Positions 10,935 through 20,701 of a stretch of DNA of 64,000 nt are shown piece by piece. Source of the DNA: Lophium mytilinum (Eukaryota > Ascomycota > Dothideomycetes > Mytilinidiales > Mytilinidiaceae). How positions within the stretch are numbered: position 1 is the first letter of the stretch; every line of letters begins with the position of its first letter. Where the stretch lies: assembly GCA_010093605.1 (NCBI GenBank), contig MU004202.1:197560-261559 (forward strand), given 5' to 3'. The notes under the pieces were generated by a model. The model did no database searches. It saw only the letters and a program-made list of their open reading frames with translations, and had not been told where the DNA came from. The translations under genes and the position numbers were made by a program.

Positions 10935-12057
10935 GGTGCAGATATCTTCTTAATATCGCGACATACCATAGGCGCCGATAGAGCTCATGGTTATATAGCA
11001 AGTGCACCGGTAGTGTTACCAACGGAAATATGGGATGTATTCATTGGCGTGAGGATGGCAGCCCAAGATGACTGAGCGAAGGCTGTTAACGGTTGGCTGC
11101 CTTAGAACTAGCGAAAGAGTTGCAGGGATACTGATTCCGATGGTGGCAGTATCGATTTGCACTCCTGATCTAAACTTTTTGACTGCGGTTTTGAGGTATC
11201 GAACGTAAGTGCTGGACATCTGTACCACAGCTTTCGAAAAGTTGACTTCAAATGTATTTGCGTAGCTTTCGTGTCATAAACCAGTAATGAACCGCCCAAA
11301 GATATGTCTCCGTAAGCAGACAGACCTATCAGAATATTTACAGCTCTTAAACCTAATCAGATCTATGCGCGTAGAAGTAATTCTCGCGTCCTGATGCAGG
11401 GCTAGAATATTTCGAGAAGCTACGCCGACCACGCGGCGTGGAGTATTACCGATCAGTTTCCCTATCTCCCAAGAAGATGTACTGCGTGTTGAAACCAACC
11501 ACAAACATCCTGAGAAAGAACGCATCATGCAGACGAGAAATTGCCGTGCTCAGGGGGGCGTTCGGCACGACCTGACTATCGAAAACGTGCAACCGGGTCT
11601 AGCGTTGCGTACTGAAATCGGCATCCGCCCTGAAGGCCTTGCGCATACTAGCAACCCAGTCAAAGGACATAAACGGTCGTCAAATGAAAGACATATGGAG
11701 TTGCAGGTGTAGTTGAGGGCGTCTAAGCAAACCCAGCCACGCGTCGAACACGAATGAAACATCCATACCCACCTTTGATAATTCACCTGAGCTCGACGGA
11801 AACTCTTCAGACGAGGCCTCCTTCAGGCTCCGTTTCGCTGGTCTGGCTGCTGTGACACCAAAAGAATAGGCTAGCAATGGGTGGAGGGACGTTGATCACA
11901 ATGTACCGCGTGCCCTTCAACGTAGCAGCGTATCGAATGACCTCAAACTGCTCCGCAGAGACTAACCGCTGTATGGACGTGAGTAGGATGCATATATAGA
12001 GGTCCTCATGCCTTGGTCTTTCTGCTGAAAAGCGCTCTTCAGGATATACTGTTGACA
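10935..12057. other. Intergenic region between HET gene 1 and a small membrane-protein gene
   Basis: Only short frames occur on either strand. No recognised motif, repeat or RNA gene was found. Confidence 0.4.
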
Positions 12058-12628
12058 ATGACACGCATCGACGAGAGAACCCCCCTGCTGCCCATTAACG
12101 TCGTGGAAAAGGAACCTCTTCCTACGGACGACAGAAGCTATTTCTCATGGGAAATTTGGGAACCGAAGAAACTCTCTCGACAGGAATACGCCCTTATTGC
12201 CAGTATTTCGGCTCTTGCTGGATTCATAGCCTCAATACTCAACTTGTCTATGAAGAATCCCCTCCTCCTTTGTAGATTCGGCCTATATCAATTGGCGCAC
12301 TTGTTGCCGGCGTGTCTGTACATCGCTCTCCCCAACTGTGTTGTGTTCCTCATCGCGGCGCCATTTGTCGTTCAAAGCAGCCAGGTGAGGTTGTACCGTT
12401 GTGGTGGAGTGTTTTGCTACCTGCTGGTCTCGTTCTGTGCAGCTTGGGCTTTTGGCACTAGTGTCCGGACAGGGAATAGCGTCTGTCGCCGATAACGCTG
12501 GGATAAGCAAAGGGCGTATCGTCACGAAACCATCGAATTTTTTACAAGGCCTGGAGCTAAATAGCTCCTCAACCCCAGTTCTGGTGTGGGCTGTGACGGC
12601 TGACAGTGGCGGCAGAGCACATATTTGA
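12058..12628 (+). CDS. Small hypothetical membrane protein, 170 aa
   Basis: Two exons (12058-12384 and 12443-12628) joined by a 58-nt intron (gtgagg ... tgtgcag) keep the frame. The N-terminus MTRIDERTPLLP resembles the cytosolic start of many fungal transporters. Then follow hydrophobic segments at about residues 42-62 (ALIASISALAGFIASILNL), 70-105 (LYQLAHLLPACLYIALPNCV) and 110-125 (LGLLALVSGQGIASVA). The product is far too short for a complete MFS carrier and has no transporter signature after the first segment. It may be a fragment of a decayed transporter gene or a short lineage-specific protein. Its end lies 183 bp upstream of the ArgJ start codon. Confidence 0.35.
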
Positions 12629-12699
12629 CTATCGTAAGTCAATTGGCTCTCAATTATCTTCCACGTTCCTTTGCAGCCCCAGAAACTTCTCATTCTCCA

Positions 12700-12724
12700 T
12701 GACTCTTCTGCAAGGCGGGAGTCA
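12700..12724. promoter_or_regulatory. Inverted pair of Gcn4/CPC1-type sites upstream of ArgJ
   Basis: TGACTC occurs at 12700-12705 and its reverse complement GAGTCA at 12719-12724, about 90-110 bp before the ArgJ start. TGACTC is the core bound by Gcn4/CPC1/CpcA activators of amino-acid synthesis genes, so general amino-acid control of argJ is a reasonable inference. Confidence 0.5.
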
Positions 12725-12811
12725 CAAGAGCTTCGACATGATCTCTTAAATCTACCAAGACGTCCGGATATACGAAAAGCTATAGCTAATTAAGTCATGT
12801 ACAGCTTCAAA

Positions 12812-14268
12812 ATGGCTCTCAATCCTCAGAAAACCTCGAGGTTCCTCGCTCCCTTCGCCCAACAGATCCGCCGATATTCCGCGCCTGGTGAAGGGACAAT
12901 TCCTCCCTCCAAGAAGAAATACGTACCCACTAGCGGAAACTACCCCCTTGGATTTCTTGTTAGCAGTACACACGTTGGCGTCAAAGCCTCGAATACTAGA
13001 TTCGACGACTTGGCCCTCGTAGCTTCCGAAACACCATGTTCGGGCGCCGCGGTTTTCACGAAGAACAAGTTTCAGGCGGCTCCGGTGACTGTCACGAGGG
13101 ATATGCTGAAGCGGAGGGGAGGAAAGGGAATTCGAGCTGTAGTCGTAAACTCGGGATGCGCCAATGCCGTCACAGGACGTGGCGGGATTGAGGATGCGGT
13201 GAAGATGGGGGAAGAGACGGACAAGTGGTTTGATGGAGAGAAAGACGATGGGTTAGGGAGTCGGAGCGTAGTGATGAGTACCGGTGTAATTGGGCAACGG
13301 TAAGTCCTCATATGCCAGTATATATCCTGGACATCATATGGCCTAGTCATCTCAAGCAATGCTAACGGTGGCTTAGACTACCAATTCAAAAGATCCTCTC
13401 CAAGATACCAACAGCACATAGCACACTTGGCTCCGACCATGATCACTGGCTTGCCACAGCTCGTGCCATCTGCACCACCGACACATTTCCTAAGCTCCTC
13501 TCCCGATCATTTACTCTCCCTTCCTCACCGAACACTACATACCGCATCGCGGGCATGACCAAAGGCGCAGGCATGATACACCCCAACATGGCTACGCTTC
13601 TGGGAATCATCTGCACTGATGCACCCATATCGCCCGACCCTCTCCAATCTCTCCTAACAGCCGCAATTGATAAATCTTTCAACAGCATATCAATCGACGG
13701 CGACACATCCACCAACGACACCGTTGCATTTCTCGCAAACGGCGCTGCTGGAGGCAAGGCCATCTCAGACACCTCGAGCCCAGACTACGCCGCGATGCAA
13801 GAGACTCTCACATCTTTCGCCACGGATCTAGCAAAGTTAGTAGTTAGGGACGGCGAAGGCGCGACCAAATTCGTCACCATCAGAGTGACGAACGCCGCTT
13901 CTTACACTGACGCTAAGCGTGTTGCATCTACTATTGCTAGATCACCCCTCGTCAAAACTGCTCTATACGGCAAAGATGCAAATTGGGGTCGCATCCTGTG
14001 TGCAACTGGCTATGCGGAGGGCGTCGACTCAGTGGTCCCGGACCAGACGAGTGTGAGCTTCGTGCCAACAGACGGCTCGCCAGAGCTGAAACTGCTCGTA
14101 CGAGGAGAGCCAGAAGCTGTGGATGAAGCCCGAGCAGCGCAGATCCTCGAGGCCGAGGACTTGGAGATCTTGGTCAGGCTCTCCGAGAAGAAGGGAGAGG
14201 AAGCGGTGTACTGGACTTGTGACTTTAGTCATGAGTATGTGACTATTAATGGGGATTACCGGACTTGA
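12812..14268 (+). CDS. argJ: ArgJ: glutamate N-acetyltransferase / amino-acid acetyltransferase, mitochondrial
   Basis: This bifunctional enzyme recycles the acetyl group from N-acetylornithine to glutamate and can make N-acetylglutamate from acetyl-CoA, in the mitochondrial arginine pathway. Exons 12812-13299 and 13377-14268 give 459 aa (another Met lies 5 codons upstream at 12797). A targeting-like N-terminus ([16 protein letters not shown]) precedes the core. Family motifs seen: [27 protein letters not shown] (spanning the intron), and the self-cleavage site [13 protein letters not shown], where Thr, about residue 236, becomes the N-terminal nucleophile of the beta chain. Further on, [13 protein letters not shown] and [15 protein letters not shown] are intact. 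Length and motifs are those of a complete, active enzyme. Confidence 0.95.
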
Positions 14269-14811
14269 ACGATATGGTTAACGAATGGAACGAAATGGAA
14301 ATTATATACATATGTGTCTTTGGACGTTATGTGCCTGGTTTTCAAAGGTCCCGCGACCGTCAACTGCTATAGAGTCCTTCCCTGTGGTGAGGTTCCTAAT
14401 GTACGCACATAACACACGAAACCAATGAAGGAACTTTTGATAAATCCACCTACTCACTCTTCAGATCCTTCAACGTCCTAATATCGGCGCATCTAAATTA
14501 TGTCGAAGACCTGACAAAAGCATGTGGAAACTTGGGCAATTGGACGTGTATATAACAAAACAAACATCATACCTGTTCCAAAACGTTTCTAACACGTAGA
14601 TAGTGCGCCAGAAGTACTCCCGCCTCTTGAGCCTGACTTCACAAATTTGGCTAGCCATCACGTGCTCTCTATAATAATAAGTGGACCCTTCCCCAGACTT
14701 TTGACGCCGCCGTCCCTGTCGATCTCTTGACCCTTTTCCGCCTCAACTCACCCCAGCCAATATGCATTCCACCCATCCCTCTCCCATTTTCCCCTCCCAC
14801 CGCGTCCGACC
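14269..14811. other. Intergenic region, ArgJ to MFS transporter
   Basis: This holds the 3' end of argJ and the promoter of the transporter gene. A CT-rich leader precedes the transporter ATG. No other feature is seen. Confidence 0.4.
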
Positions 14812-16567
14812 ATGTCCTACGCGCCCCTCCGCGACTCGCTCGACGACGAACCGCGCACCACAGCCGAGATCTTCGACCACCGCTCCCAGTACCTAGACAG
14901 CGACGAGCAGCGCCCTCTGCAACCCTCCTACGCCCACTCCCTCCCACACGCGAAAGCCAACGGGCGTGCCCCCTACTACTTCCGCGGCGATGCCCTCCAC
15001 GCCGCCATCTCCGTCGCCGCTGGCACGGTGATGTGCCTCTTCGGCTACGAGCAAGGCGTATTCGGTGGCATAATGGTCGGCCGGCCCTTCCTCTCCTACT
15101 TCCACGAGCCCTCGCCAGGCCTGCTCGGCTTCGTGACGTCCGTGTACGACCTCGGGTGCTTCGGCGGCGCGGTCGTGTCGTCGTTTATCGGCGAGAGGCT
15201 CGGGCGGCGGTGGATGCTGCTCATCTTCACAGTCATCATGACCGCGGGGATCGTGGTGCAGACGTTTGCGCAGAGCATGCAATGGCTGATCTGGGGCCGG
15301 CTGATTGCGGGGATCGGGAATGGGGGCAATACGGCGACGGCGCCGGTGTGGCATGTAGAGTGCAGCAAGGCGGAAGAGAAAGGGAGGGCGGTGGTGAAGG
15401 AGATGACGGTTAATGTCGGGGGGTTCGTGATGTCGAATGTGATTACGCTGGGTTTTAGCAGGATGAGCACGGAGGCGCAGTGGAGGTTTCCATTGGGGAT
15501 TCAGCTGCTCTTCTCTGTGGTTATTCTGAGTATGGTGTGGGTACTGCCGGAGTCGCCGCGGTGGTTATTGTTGCGGCATAAGGATAAGGAGGCGACGAAT
15601 GTACTGGCGGCACTAAGTGAGAGTGCGGAAGAGGTGCACGAGGAGTTTCATAAGATTAAAGAGAGTGTGAGGATTGAGCAGGCGACGAAGGCGAGTTGGA
15701 AGCAGGTGTTTAGTGGTGGGGTCGCTACGAGGCGAGTATCATTGGGAGTGCTTCTGCAGATGGTACGTACTTTCCCCCTCACTTCTGACTTCACGGTATA
15801 TTGACAATATCTAGGCTCAGCAGCTCAGCGGTATCAACGTGCTTTGCTACTACTTGCCACTCGTGCTGCACCGCTCCGTCGGCCTCCCAGAATTGACCTC
15901 CCGCATCATCTCCACCATCAATGCCATATGCTACATGTTCGCGACTTGGTCCTCCCTTTTTGTTATCGAGCGCGTCGGCCGTCGCCCACTCCTCATGAGC
16001 TCTGCCGCGTGCATGGCCCTCGCCTTCCTTGGTATCGCCGTCTCCGTCGGCATTGGGCAAGCAAACCCAACCAGCCGCCTGGTTCCCGGCATCATTGCTA
16101 CGATCTTCATGTTTTTGTATTTCACAGCCTTCTCCTTTGGCTGGATCACCGTCCCCTGGCTGTATCCCGCTGAGATCAACTCTCTCAGCATGCGCTCGAA
16201 AGGCGCGGCGCTTGCCACAGCTTCAGATTGGCTGTTCAACTATGTCGTTGTGCAAACGACGCCGATAGGCATACACCATCTGGGATGGTACTTGTATCTC
16301 ATATACGCGGTGCTGAACTTGTCGTTCGTGCCGTTTGTGTACTACTTTATCGTCGAAACTGCTGGACGGAGTTTGGAGCAGATAGATCTGTGGTTCAAGA
16401 ACAACCCAGGCTGGCGGGTCGATAAGGCGAATCACTCGCCAGGATTCGAGAGTGACGATAGTAGGCCTTCTACGATTCGAGGAGACGATGACCGCGAAGA
16501 GATGTTGAAGGATTTCGATATTGGCGATGATGAGGATGACGATGATACCACGTTTAGAACCCTGTGA
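14812..16567 (+). CDS. MFS sugar transporter
   Basis: A 12-span proton-coupled sugar porter of the plasma membrane, 567 aa from exons 14812-15762 and 15815-16567 (52-nt intron). Sugar-porter signatures in order: FGYEQGVFGGIM in the first span, GERLGRRWM in the loop after span 2, GRLIAGIGNGG in span 4, LPESPRWLLLR before the central loop, QQLSGINVLCYYLP in span 7, ERVGRRPLL, and VETAGRSLEQID at the C-terminus, equivalent to PETKGRSLEE. The substrate cannot be told from sequence. The N-terminal 50 residues and the Asp-rich tail (DIGDDEDDDDT) are cytosolic. It is intact. It follows argJ on the same strand with no sign of functional linkage. Confidence 0.9.
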
Positions 16568-16569
16568 GG

Positions 16570-16712
16570 CGGGTGTTTACTTTGTTTAGTCTAGGACTAC
16601 GTTTCTGAGGGCCTCGTTGTAGAGTGGCCATGTGCATTGAGAATTGAAAAATGACTCCCACCACAATTCGTTCAGCAAAGTGCCCTTTTCATGCAATCAG
16701 CATGAAATAGTT
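16570..16712 (-). pseudogene. Relic of the 3' end of a HET-type gene
   Basis: This stretch aligns with the 3' end of HET gene 2. For example, tgtttagtctaggactac at 16584 matches tgtttagttcaggattat near 16960, and shared blocks include tagagtggccat / gtagtggccat, ttcgttcagca / ttcgctcagca and atcagcatgaaa / attagcatgaaa. It has many substitutions and small gaps and no open frame. It looks like a remnant of a tandem HET duplication of which only the tail survives, directly behind the MFS gene. Confidence 0.7.
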
Positions 16713-16799
16713 TTGTGCCTCATTTGAGCTACAGGGCCTTGTCAAAATTACTGTAGTATGACTAGATCGTATGCTCTTGTATCCCAGTCAGAGGCCTTC

Positions 16800-16942
16800 A
16801 GGCAGGATAAAAGTGGCACACTCAAGCAGTTCAACACCGTCTGAGGTGGCCCGGAGAGCTACCTATGAGGCTTGCCAAAGCTCCTATTTTATGAATAGCA
16901 AGAGCGTGTTGGAGGACCTCGAGCGGTGCTAAACAAGTGTAC
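16800..16942 (+). mobile_element. Short inverted-repeat element, family B, copy 1
   Basis: A non-coding element with imperfect terminal inverted repeats: the left end has agttcaacaccgtctgaggt and the right end gaggacctcgagcggtgct followed by aaacaagtgtac. The reverse complement of the right end matches the left at most positions. It is MITE-like, and it sits between the HET relic and HET gene 2. Confidence 0.65.
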
Positions 16943-16962
16943 ACAAGGACGGATGCCTCTGT

Positions 16963-19023
16963 TTAGTTCAGGATTATGTGTTCGTAGGTCTCGTCGTGTA
17001 GTGGCCATAGGGGTTTAGGCATCCATCCCAACCCTATTCGCTCAGCATACTCGGGCCTTTCCAGCCTCGCAGCGGGGCTGGAAAGGCCCGAGTAATTCGC
17101 TTGCCAAGCGATTAGCATGAAAAAATACTCCTCCAGACATTCAGATATCAAGATAGCGTCGCAGCGCTCTGCCGTTAAGAGGTAAGGATGTATCATGCCA
17201 GACAATCTGATCCTTCCTTCCCCGTAGTCTAGGGAACTGGATGGAATAGTCCGTGCCATAAAATGAAGCATTCCACGTACGAATTCCCAGTCCTGCTTGG
17301 TGTACGCTACCTTGATAATCATGGGCTTTAAGAAGGGCGGATGAAAGCCAGCATACAAGTTTTGCATCAAACTCTTGATCACGTCATCCGTCAATATGTA
17401 GCCGAGGTCGTGACGCATCAATAAGGACGATTTAACCAATATATCCCTTCCGAAAGCGATTTCATATGTGGCAGGTCCGATCCATCCGGCCCAGGTCCAG
17501 GACGGGAAGATGGGGGGCTGTCTACGAACCAGGTCCTGTCCAGAATCTTCCGGCGTCCAGAGTAGATGGGCATGGATGTATGCCTCTGGAATTCCGGAAA
17601 GCACAGTCCCAACAAGTCCTGATTTCTCTAACGCGCGTTGTATCAACGCAATTATTCCAGAAAACGCATCTAACATGTCTTCCGGATAGGATAATTGGGT
17701 TTTCGTGTATGCTTCGACTGTTGCGCAATATCCGTCATGAAAATTGCGCTGTATATATTCCGAGTCGGCTGTTTCGAGCAACAACAGAGGCAGAAACGGG
17801 TTTTCTATGCGATCGCGATCTTGTCGACGTTTCACGTCCTCTCCAAGACCACCCAAGCCATCCCCGTCGGAAGCGGAAGCACAGCAAAAGAAAACCTGTT
17901 CTGGGAAGAAGTACAAACACCGTCGGGATAGGAGACGTTCTTGAAAAGTCCACGCTCGGGTTCGGAGATGAGATTGTGCGAACTCCTCCCTGAAAGTTGG
18001 AAGGGATCGCAGGAAACCGAAAGGTACACCACCAAGGGTAATTGCAGGGCGTGTTGGGATATCGCGAGACCCTTGGCGCACTCCTGGAAGACCATGATTG
18101 GCGTCTTGTCCGCATGCTGCGACAATGGTCAGGTGGGCCTGACTGTAAACAATGTCCATTTCTCTGATTTGTCTGTGTTTCTCATTTGCGTCGTCTTGGA
18201 CAATACTTAGACAATCTACCCATAGGAACTGAAAGCCCAAGTCTCTTGTGAACTTGATGGCGTCGCGTATAGTCATAGCGATGCTGGGATCATGGTCAGA
18301 GACAGCGCCCGGTTCCTGAAGCTCAGCTAAGTTGTCCTTCTTAGTACGAAGAGTGCGCGTTTGACCCCAAACGTAACTGAGTGCTACGTATTGATCAGAC
18401 GAATCATTGTTCACCAGTCGTTCTTGGAGAACATCAACAAAGATAAGGTCGATGGAAGATCTGTGTCTCTCGGGCCCAACTTTAGAATGGCAAAGCTCCC
18501 CGTCGCGCTTTTCACATTGCCATAGCCATGATTTGACACGCCCGATTGACAATGGCCGGCCTCGAAGACAGGGAGTGGCAGCGGGTTGAACAAGGTGCTT
18601 TGACTCAGAAACAGCAAGGTCTTTGACGGGAGTAGTAAGAGATAGCCTGAGCTCTAATGGACGTAGTCGAAATTCTCCTCGATGCGCCTCCCATTTGCGA
18701 TCATTGCCTTTGTTGCACGGTTTGATAGCGAAGAACGGGCCTAGCCAGTCTTGGCCGGCATGAATAGTGAAATCTGTATGTAAGATACCGATAAAAGAGC
18801 GGGGGAAACCGCGGCTGTATCGCAGACTGGTTTCACGGTCAAAATGGCGTTTCCCACTATTCCAGTATGTCTCCCATAACACATCTCGGAATAGCTCATG
18901 TAGCATACAGTCCCCAGATGGACCGCGTACAGTGGCTCGAGGCTCTAAATCGACGTCATCTCCTCTCCGTGAGGATTCCGTCCTGAGGCGGCAATATAGG
19001 CATAGACGCTGCTTTTCATTTGA
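16963..19023 (-). CDS. HET-domain protein 2
   Basis: From its first Met at 18906 the frame gives 647 aa, but it stays open upstream to an acceptor-like ctcgcag at about 19024, adding KQRLCLYCRLRTESS, a typical N-terminal HET-protein segment. A first exon further upstream is therefore likely but not resolved. HET blocks: YVALSYVWGQTRTL, AMTIRDAIKFTRDLGFQFLW, VDCLSIVQDDANEKHRQI and RTRAWTFQERLLSRRCLYFF. The C-terminal half has FPSWTWAGWIGPATY, as in HET protein 1. The role in incompatibility is known for the family and inferred here. Near the C-terminus the coding DNA contains a perfect 18-bp inverted repeat (17049-17093) that encodes SSPAARLERPEYAE. The frame is intact. Confidence 0.88.
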   Translation of the reverse strand, partial: SNEKQRLCLYCRLRTESSRRGDDVDLEPRATVRGPSGDCMLHELFRDVLWETYWNSGKRHFDRETSLRYSRGFPRSFIGILHTDFTIHAGQDWLGPFFAIKPCNKGNDRKWEAHRGEFRLRPLELRLSLTTPVKDLAVSESKHLVQPAATPCLRGRPLSIGRVKSWLWQCEKRDGELCHSKVGPERHRSSIDLIFVDVLQERLVNNDSSDQYVALSYVWGQTRTLRTKKDNLAELQEPGAVSDHDPSIAMTIRDAIKFTRDLGFQFLWVDCLSIVQDDANEKHRQIREMDIVYSQAHLTIVAACGQDANHGLPGVRQGSRDIPTRPAITLGGVPFGFLRSLPTFREEFAQSHLRTRAWTFQERLLSRRCLYFFPEQVFFCCASASDGDGLGGLGEDVKRRQDRDRIENPFLPLLLLETADSEYIQRNFHDGYCATVEAYTKTQLSYPEDMLDAFSGIIALIQRALEKSGLVGTVLSGIPEAYIHAHLLWTPEDSGQDLVRRQPPIFPSWTWAGWIGPATYEIAFGRDILVKSSLLMRHDLGYILTDDVIKSLMQNLYAGFHPPFLKPMIIKVAYTKQDWEFVRGMLHFMARTIPSSSLDYGEGRIRLSGMIHPYLLTAERCDAILISECLEEYFFMLIAWQANYSGLSSPAARLERPEYAERIGLGWMPKPLWPLHDETYEHIILN
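17049..17093. repeat. Perfect 18-bp inverted repeat inside HET gene 2
   Basis: The left arm 17049-17066 (actcgggcctttccagcc) is exactly complementary to the right arm 17076-17093, with a 9-nt loop. Both DNA and mRNA could fold into a strong hairpin. The matching position in the diverged relic at 16570-16712 has no such arms. Confidence 0.95.
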
Positions 19024-19586
19024 CTGCGAGGTTATGTCAGTCCAAGACTTGAGCTACCAATGCCGAGAGAAGTCACTCTTTTAGGATGAAGAATCGGAGT
19101 GCTAACCATGATAGCTTGAAACCAGGTTCGTTCCACAAAAAGACTGAAATTCCGGAGCGATGGATGCTAGAGAAGATGATGTTTTTGATAGTTGGAAACG
19201 ACCAGGCAGCCGTAGCAAGGCTAGAACATGGTGGCGCAGCCCGGCCAGCACATGCAGATTTAGCTTCATTCAGCTCTTTGCATTTGCCAAGAGGTTTTCT
19301 ACGAATAATAAGTCAAGCGCCGCGTCGTGTGAAAGGGTATTTGATCTCATAGGCCCGAGGGTCCCTTCGAGGCGTCGCTCATCCAACTCAGCTGTTCTCA
19401 CTCCCCACCCTTACCCGCATTGTATCCGTGGAGATAGTGTCGACAGCAGAGCGAGTGTATGATGAGTTCATATGGTTTTTTATGCCGCCTTTATTCGCTC
19501 TCTTCCCTTATGCCCTCACATAGCCCCAAAGCGCGCACGCTAAGCATAAAACAGCTGACACACTTAGCAGGTATTATGCCGTATTT
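19024..19586. other. 5' flank of HET gene 2
   Basis: A first exon of HET gene 2 probably lies here on the minus strand. A donor-like ATG|gttagc near 19110 would pair with the acceptor at 19024, but the frame further upstream is ambiguous. No other gene is seen. Confidence 0.35.
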
Positions 19587-19909
19587 ACACCGGTCTGCCG
19601 CTGCTTATAGTGCTTCAACGCCTTTCCAGAAATGTAATAGAGATAAAACCTCTTAGCTCTAGGATATGCGGAAACTGGTTGAAGCACTCCAAGCAGTAGC
19701 AGACCAATGCACCTACCTATGCAATGCTTAAAAATTGGTAGTCCACGAATACGCGAGGTATGCCCACTACTTCTGTATTTGTGTACGCTTGTGTAGCACC
19801 GCTTGAAGTCCTCCAGTACGCTATTTTCATTTGTAAAATACCAGCATTGGCAAGCTTGGTAGCTCCCTAGGCCACCTTAGACGGTGTTGAACTGCTGGAG
19901 CGTGCCACT
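19587..19909 (-). mobile_element. Composite inverted-repeat element (family A + family B)
   Basis: Two inverted-repeat units lie side by side. Unit A (19587-19713) begins acaccggtctgccgctgctt and ends with its near-complement aagcagtagcagaccaatgc. A spacer containing aattggtagtccacgaat follows. Unit B (about 19781-19909, reversed relative to the copy at 16800) has gtgtagcaccgcttgaagtc at one end and ccttagacggtgttgaact at the other. The same A-spacer-B arrangement recurs at 28036-28385. No protein is encoded. The right end overlaps the 3' end of the F-box gene. Confidence 0.65.
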
Positions 19910-20701
19910 TGTTTCGAGCCCTTTTGCCGTGCTACAACAAGCTTGTGGACTAGATACAGAACACTGGGGTCGTTCAGACTCAGGTGCGCGCAGAGAGGCT
20001 CGCTGGATGCGCTCAGTGCATTCTTGAGTGCAGACGTGGGGATTACGACGCCTCGGGGTGCGCTGATGATGGAGATCCAGGACTTGATTTGGATGTTATC
20101 GCCCCGGCGAAAAACCTTTGGATGCCAGTGCTTTGGCCAGTGTGCGATGCGGTGGCTGGCATGTTGGCACTGTAGTGGACCGGTGCGGACTTCGATTTCG
20201 GAGAATGTGAGGGTATGGTGTGTGCACACCCTGACCGCTTGAATGCACCTGCACAGCGGCGCTCGAGGGGGGAAGGCGACCTCTGCAATGGGGAAAAGAG
20301 TCTCTCTGTGTGTCGAGTTTTACACGGGCTGCACCAGATGCGCATGCCGCGCCTGACCGACTGCTCGGGACCCTTTCTCTTAGTTGTTGCGGCAAGTTGG
20401 TGGTCTCCTAGCGATGAAGCGTCGGGAGACTGCTTCTGAGCATCCTGATCGATTGTTGGGCCGAGAGGGTGATTTCCAGAAGCAAAGTTTCTGGATCGAA
20501 TTCTTTCAGAGGGAAGAATCCAGGTGGCGGCGCGAAAACATGCTGAGACGTCTGGTGAAGCACGAAGTTGGAGACTGTAGATAAATAAACACCAATAATA
20601 AGTAGGATTTCGTCGGGTAGTCGATATATGGCGGCCTCGGTGGCATTATGAATAGCGGCGGCATGTTGTTTGCTGTAAGTTGCCATTTTCGCTGCACACA
20701 A
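19867..20701 (-). pseudogene. F-box protein gene, apparently broken
   Basis: Three minus-strand frames carry consecutive parts of a fungal F-box protein. The F-box start is in frame one (IYRLPDEILLIIGVYLSTVS, 20701-20408). A Cys/His segment is in frame two (WCSPCKTRHTERLFSP ... LERRCAG, to about 20240). A C-terminal part is in frame three (HHTLTFSEIEVRTGP, 20229-19867). One change of frame might be an intron, but no good splice pair removes both, so frameshifts are likely. The last dozen codons come from the neighbouring inverted-repeat element (SSSSTPSKVA), so the natural 3' end has been replaced. F-box proteins link substrates to Skp1 in SCF ubiquitin ligases; this copy is probably inactive. 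Confidence 0.5.

Noticed and set aside
12013-12628. A complete MFS transporter at 12 kb
   Set aside because: The N-terminus is suggestive, but only two or three spans exist and no transporter signature follows.
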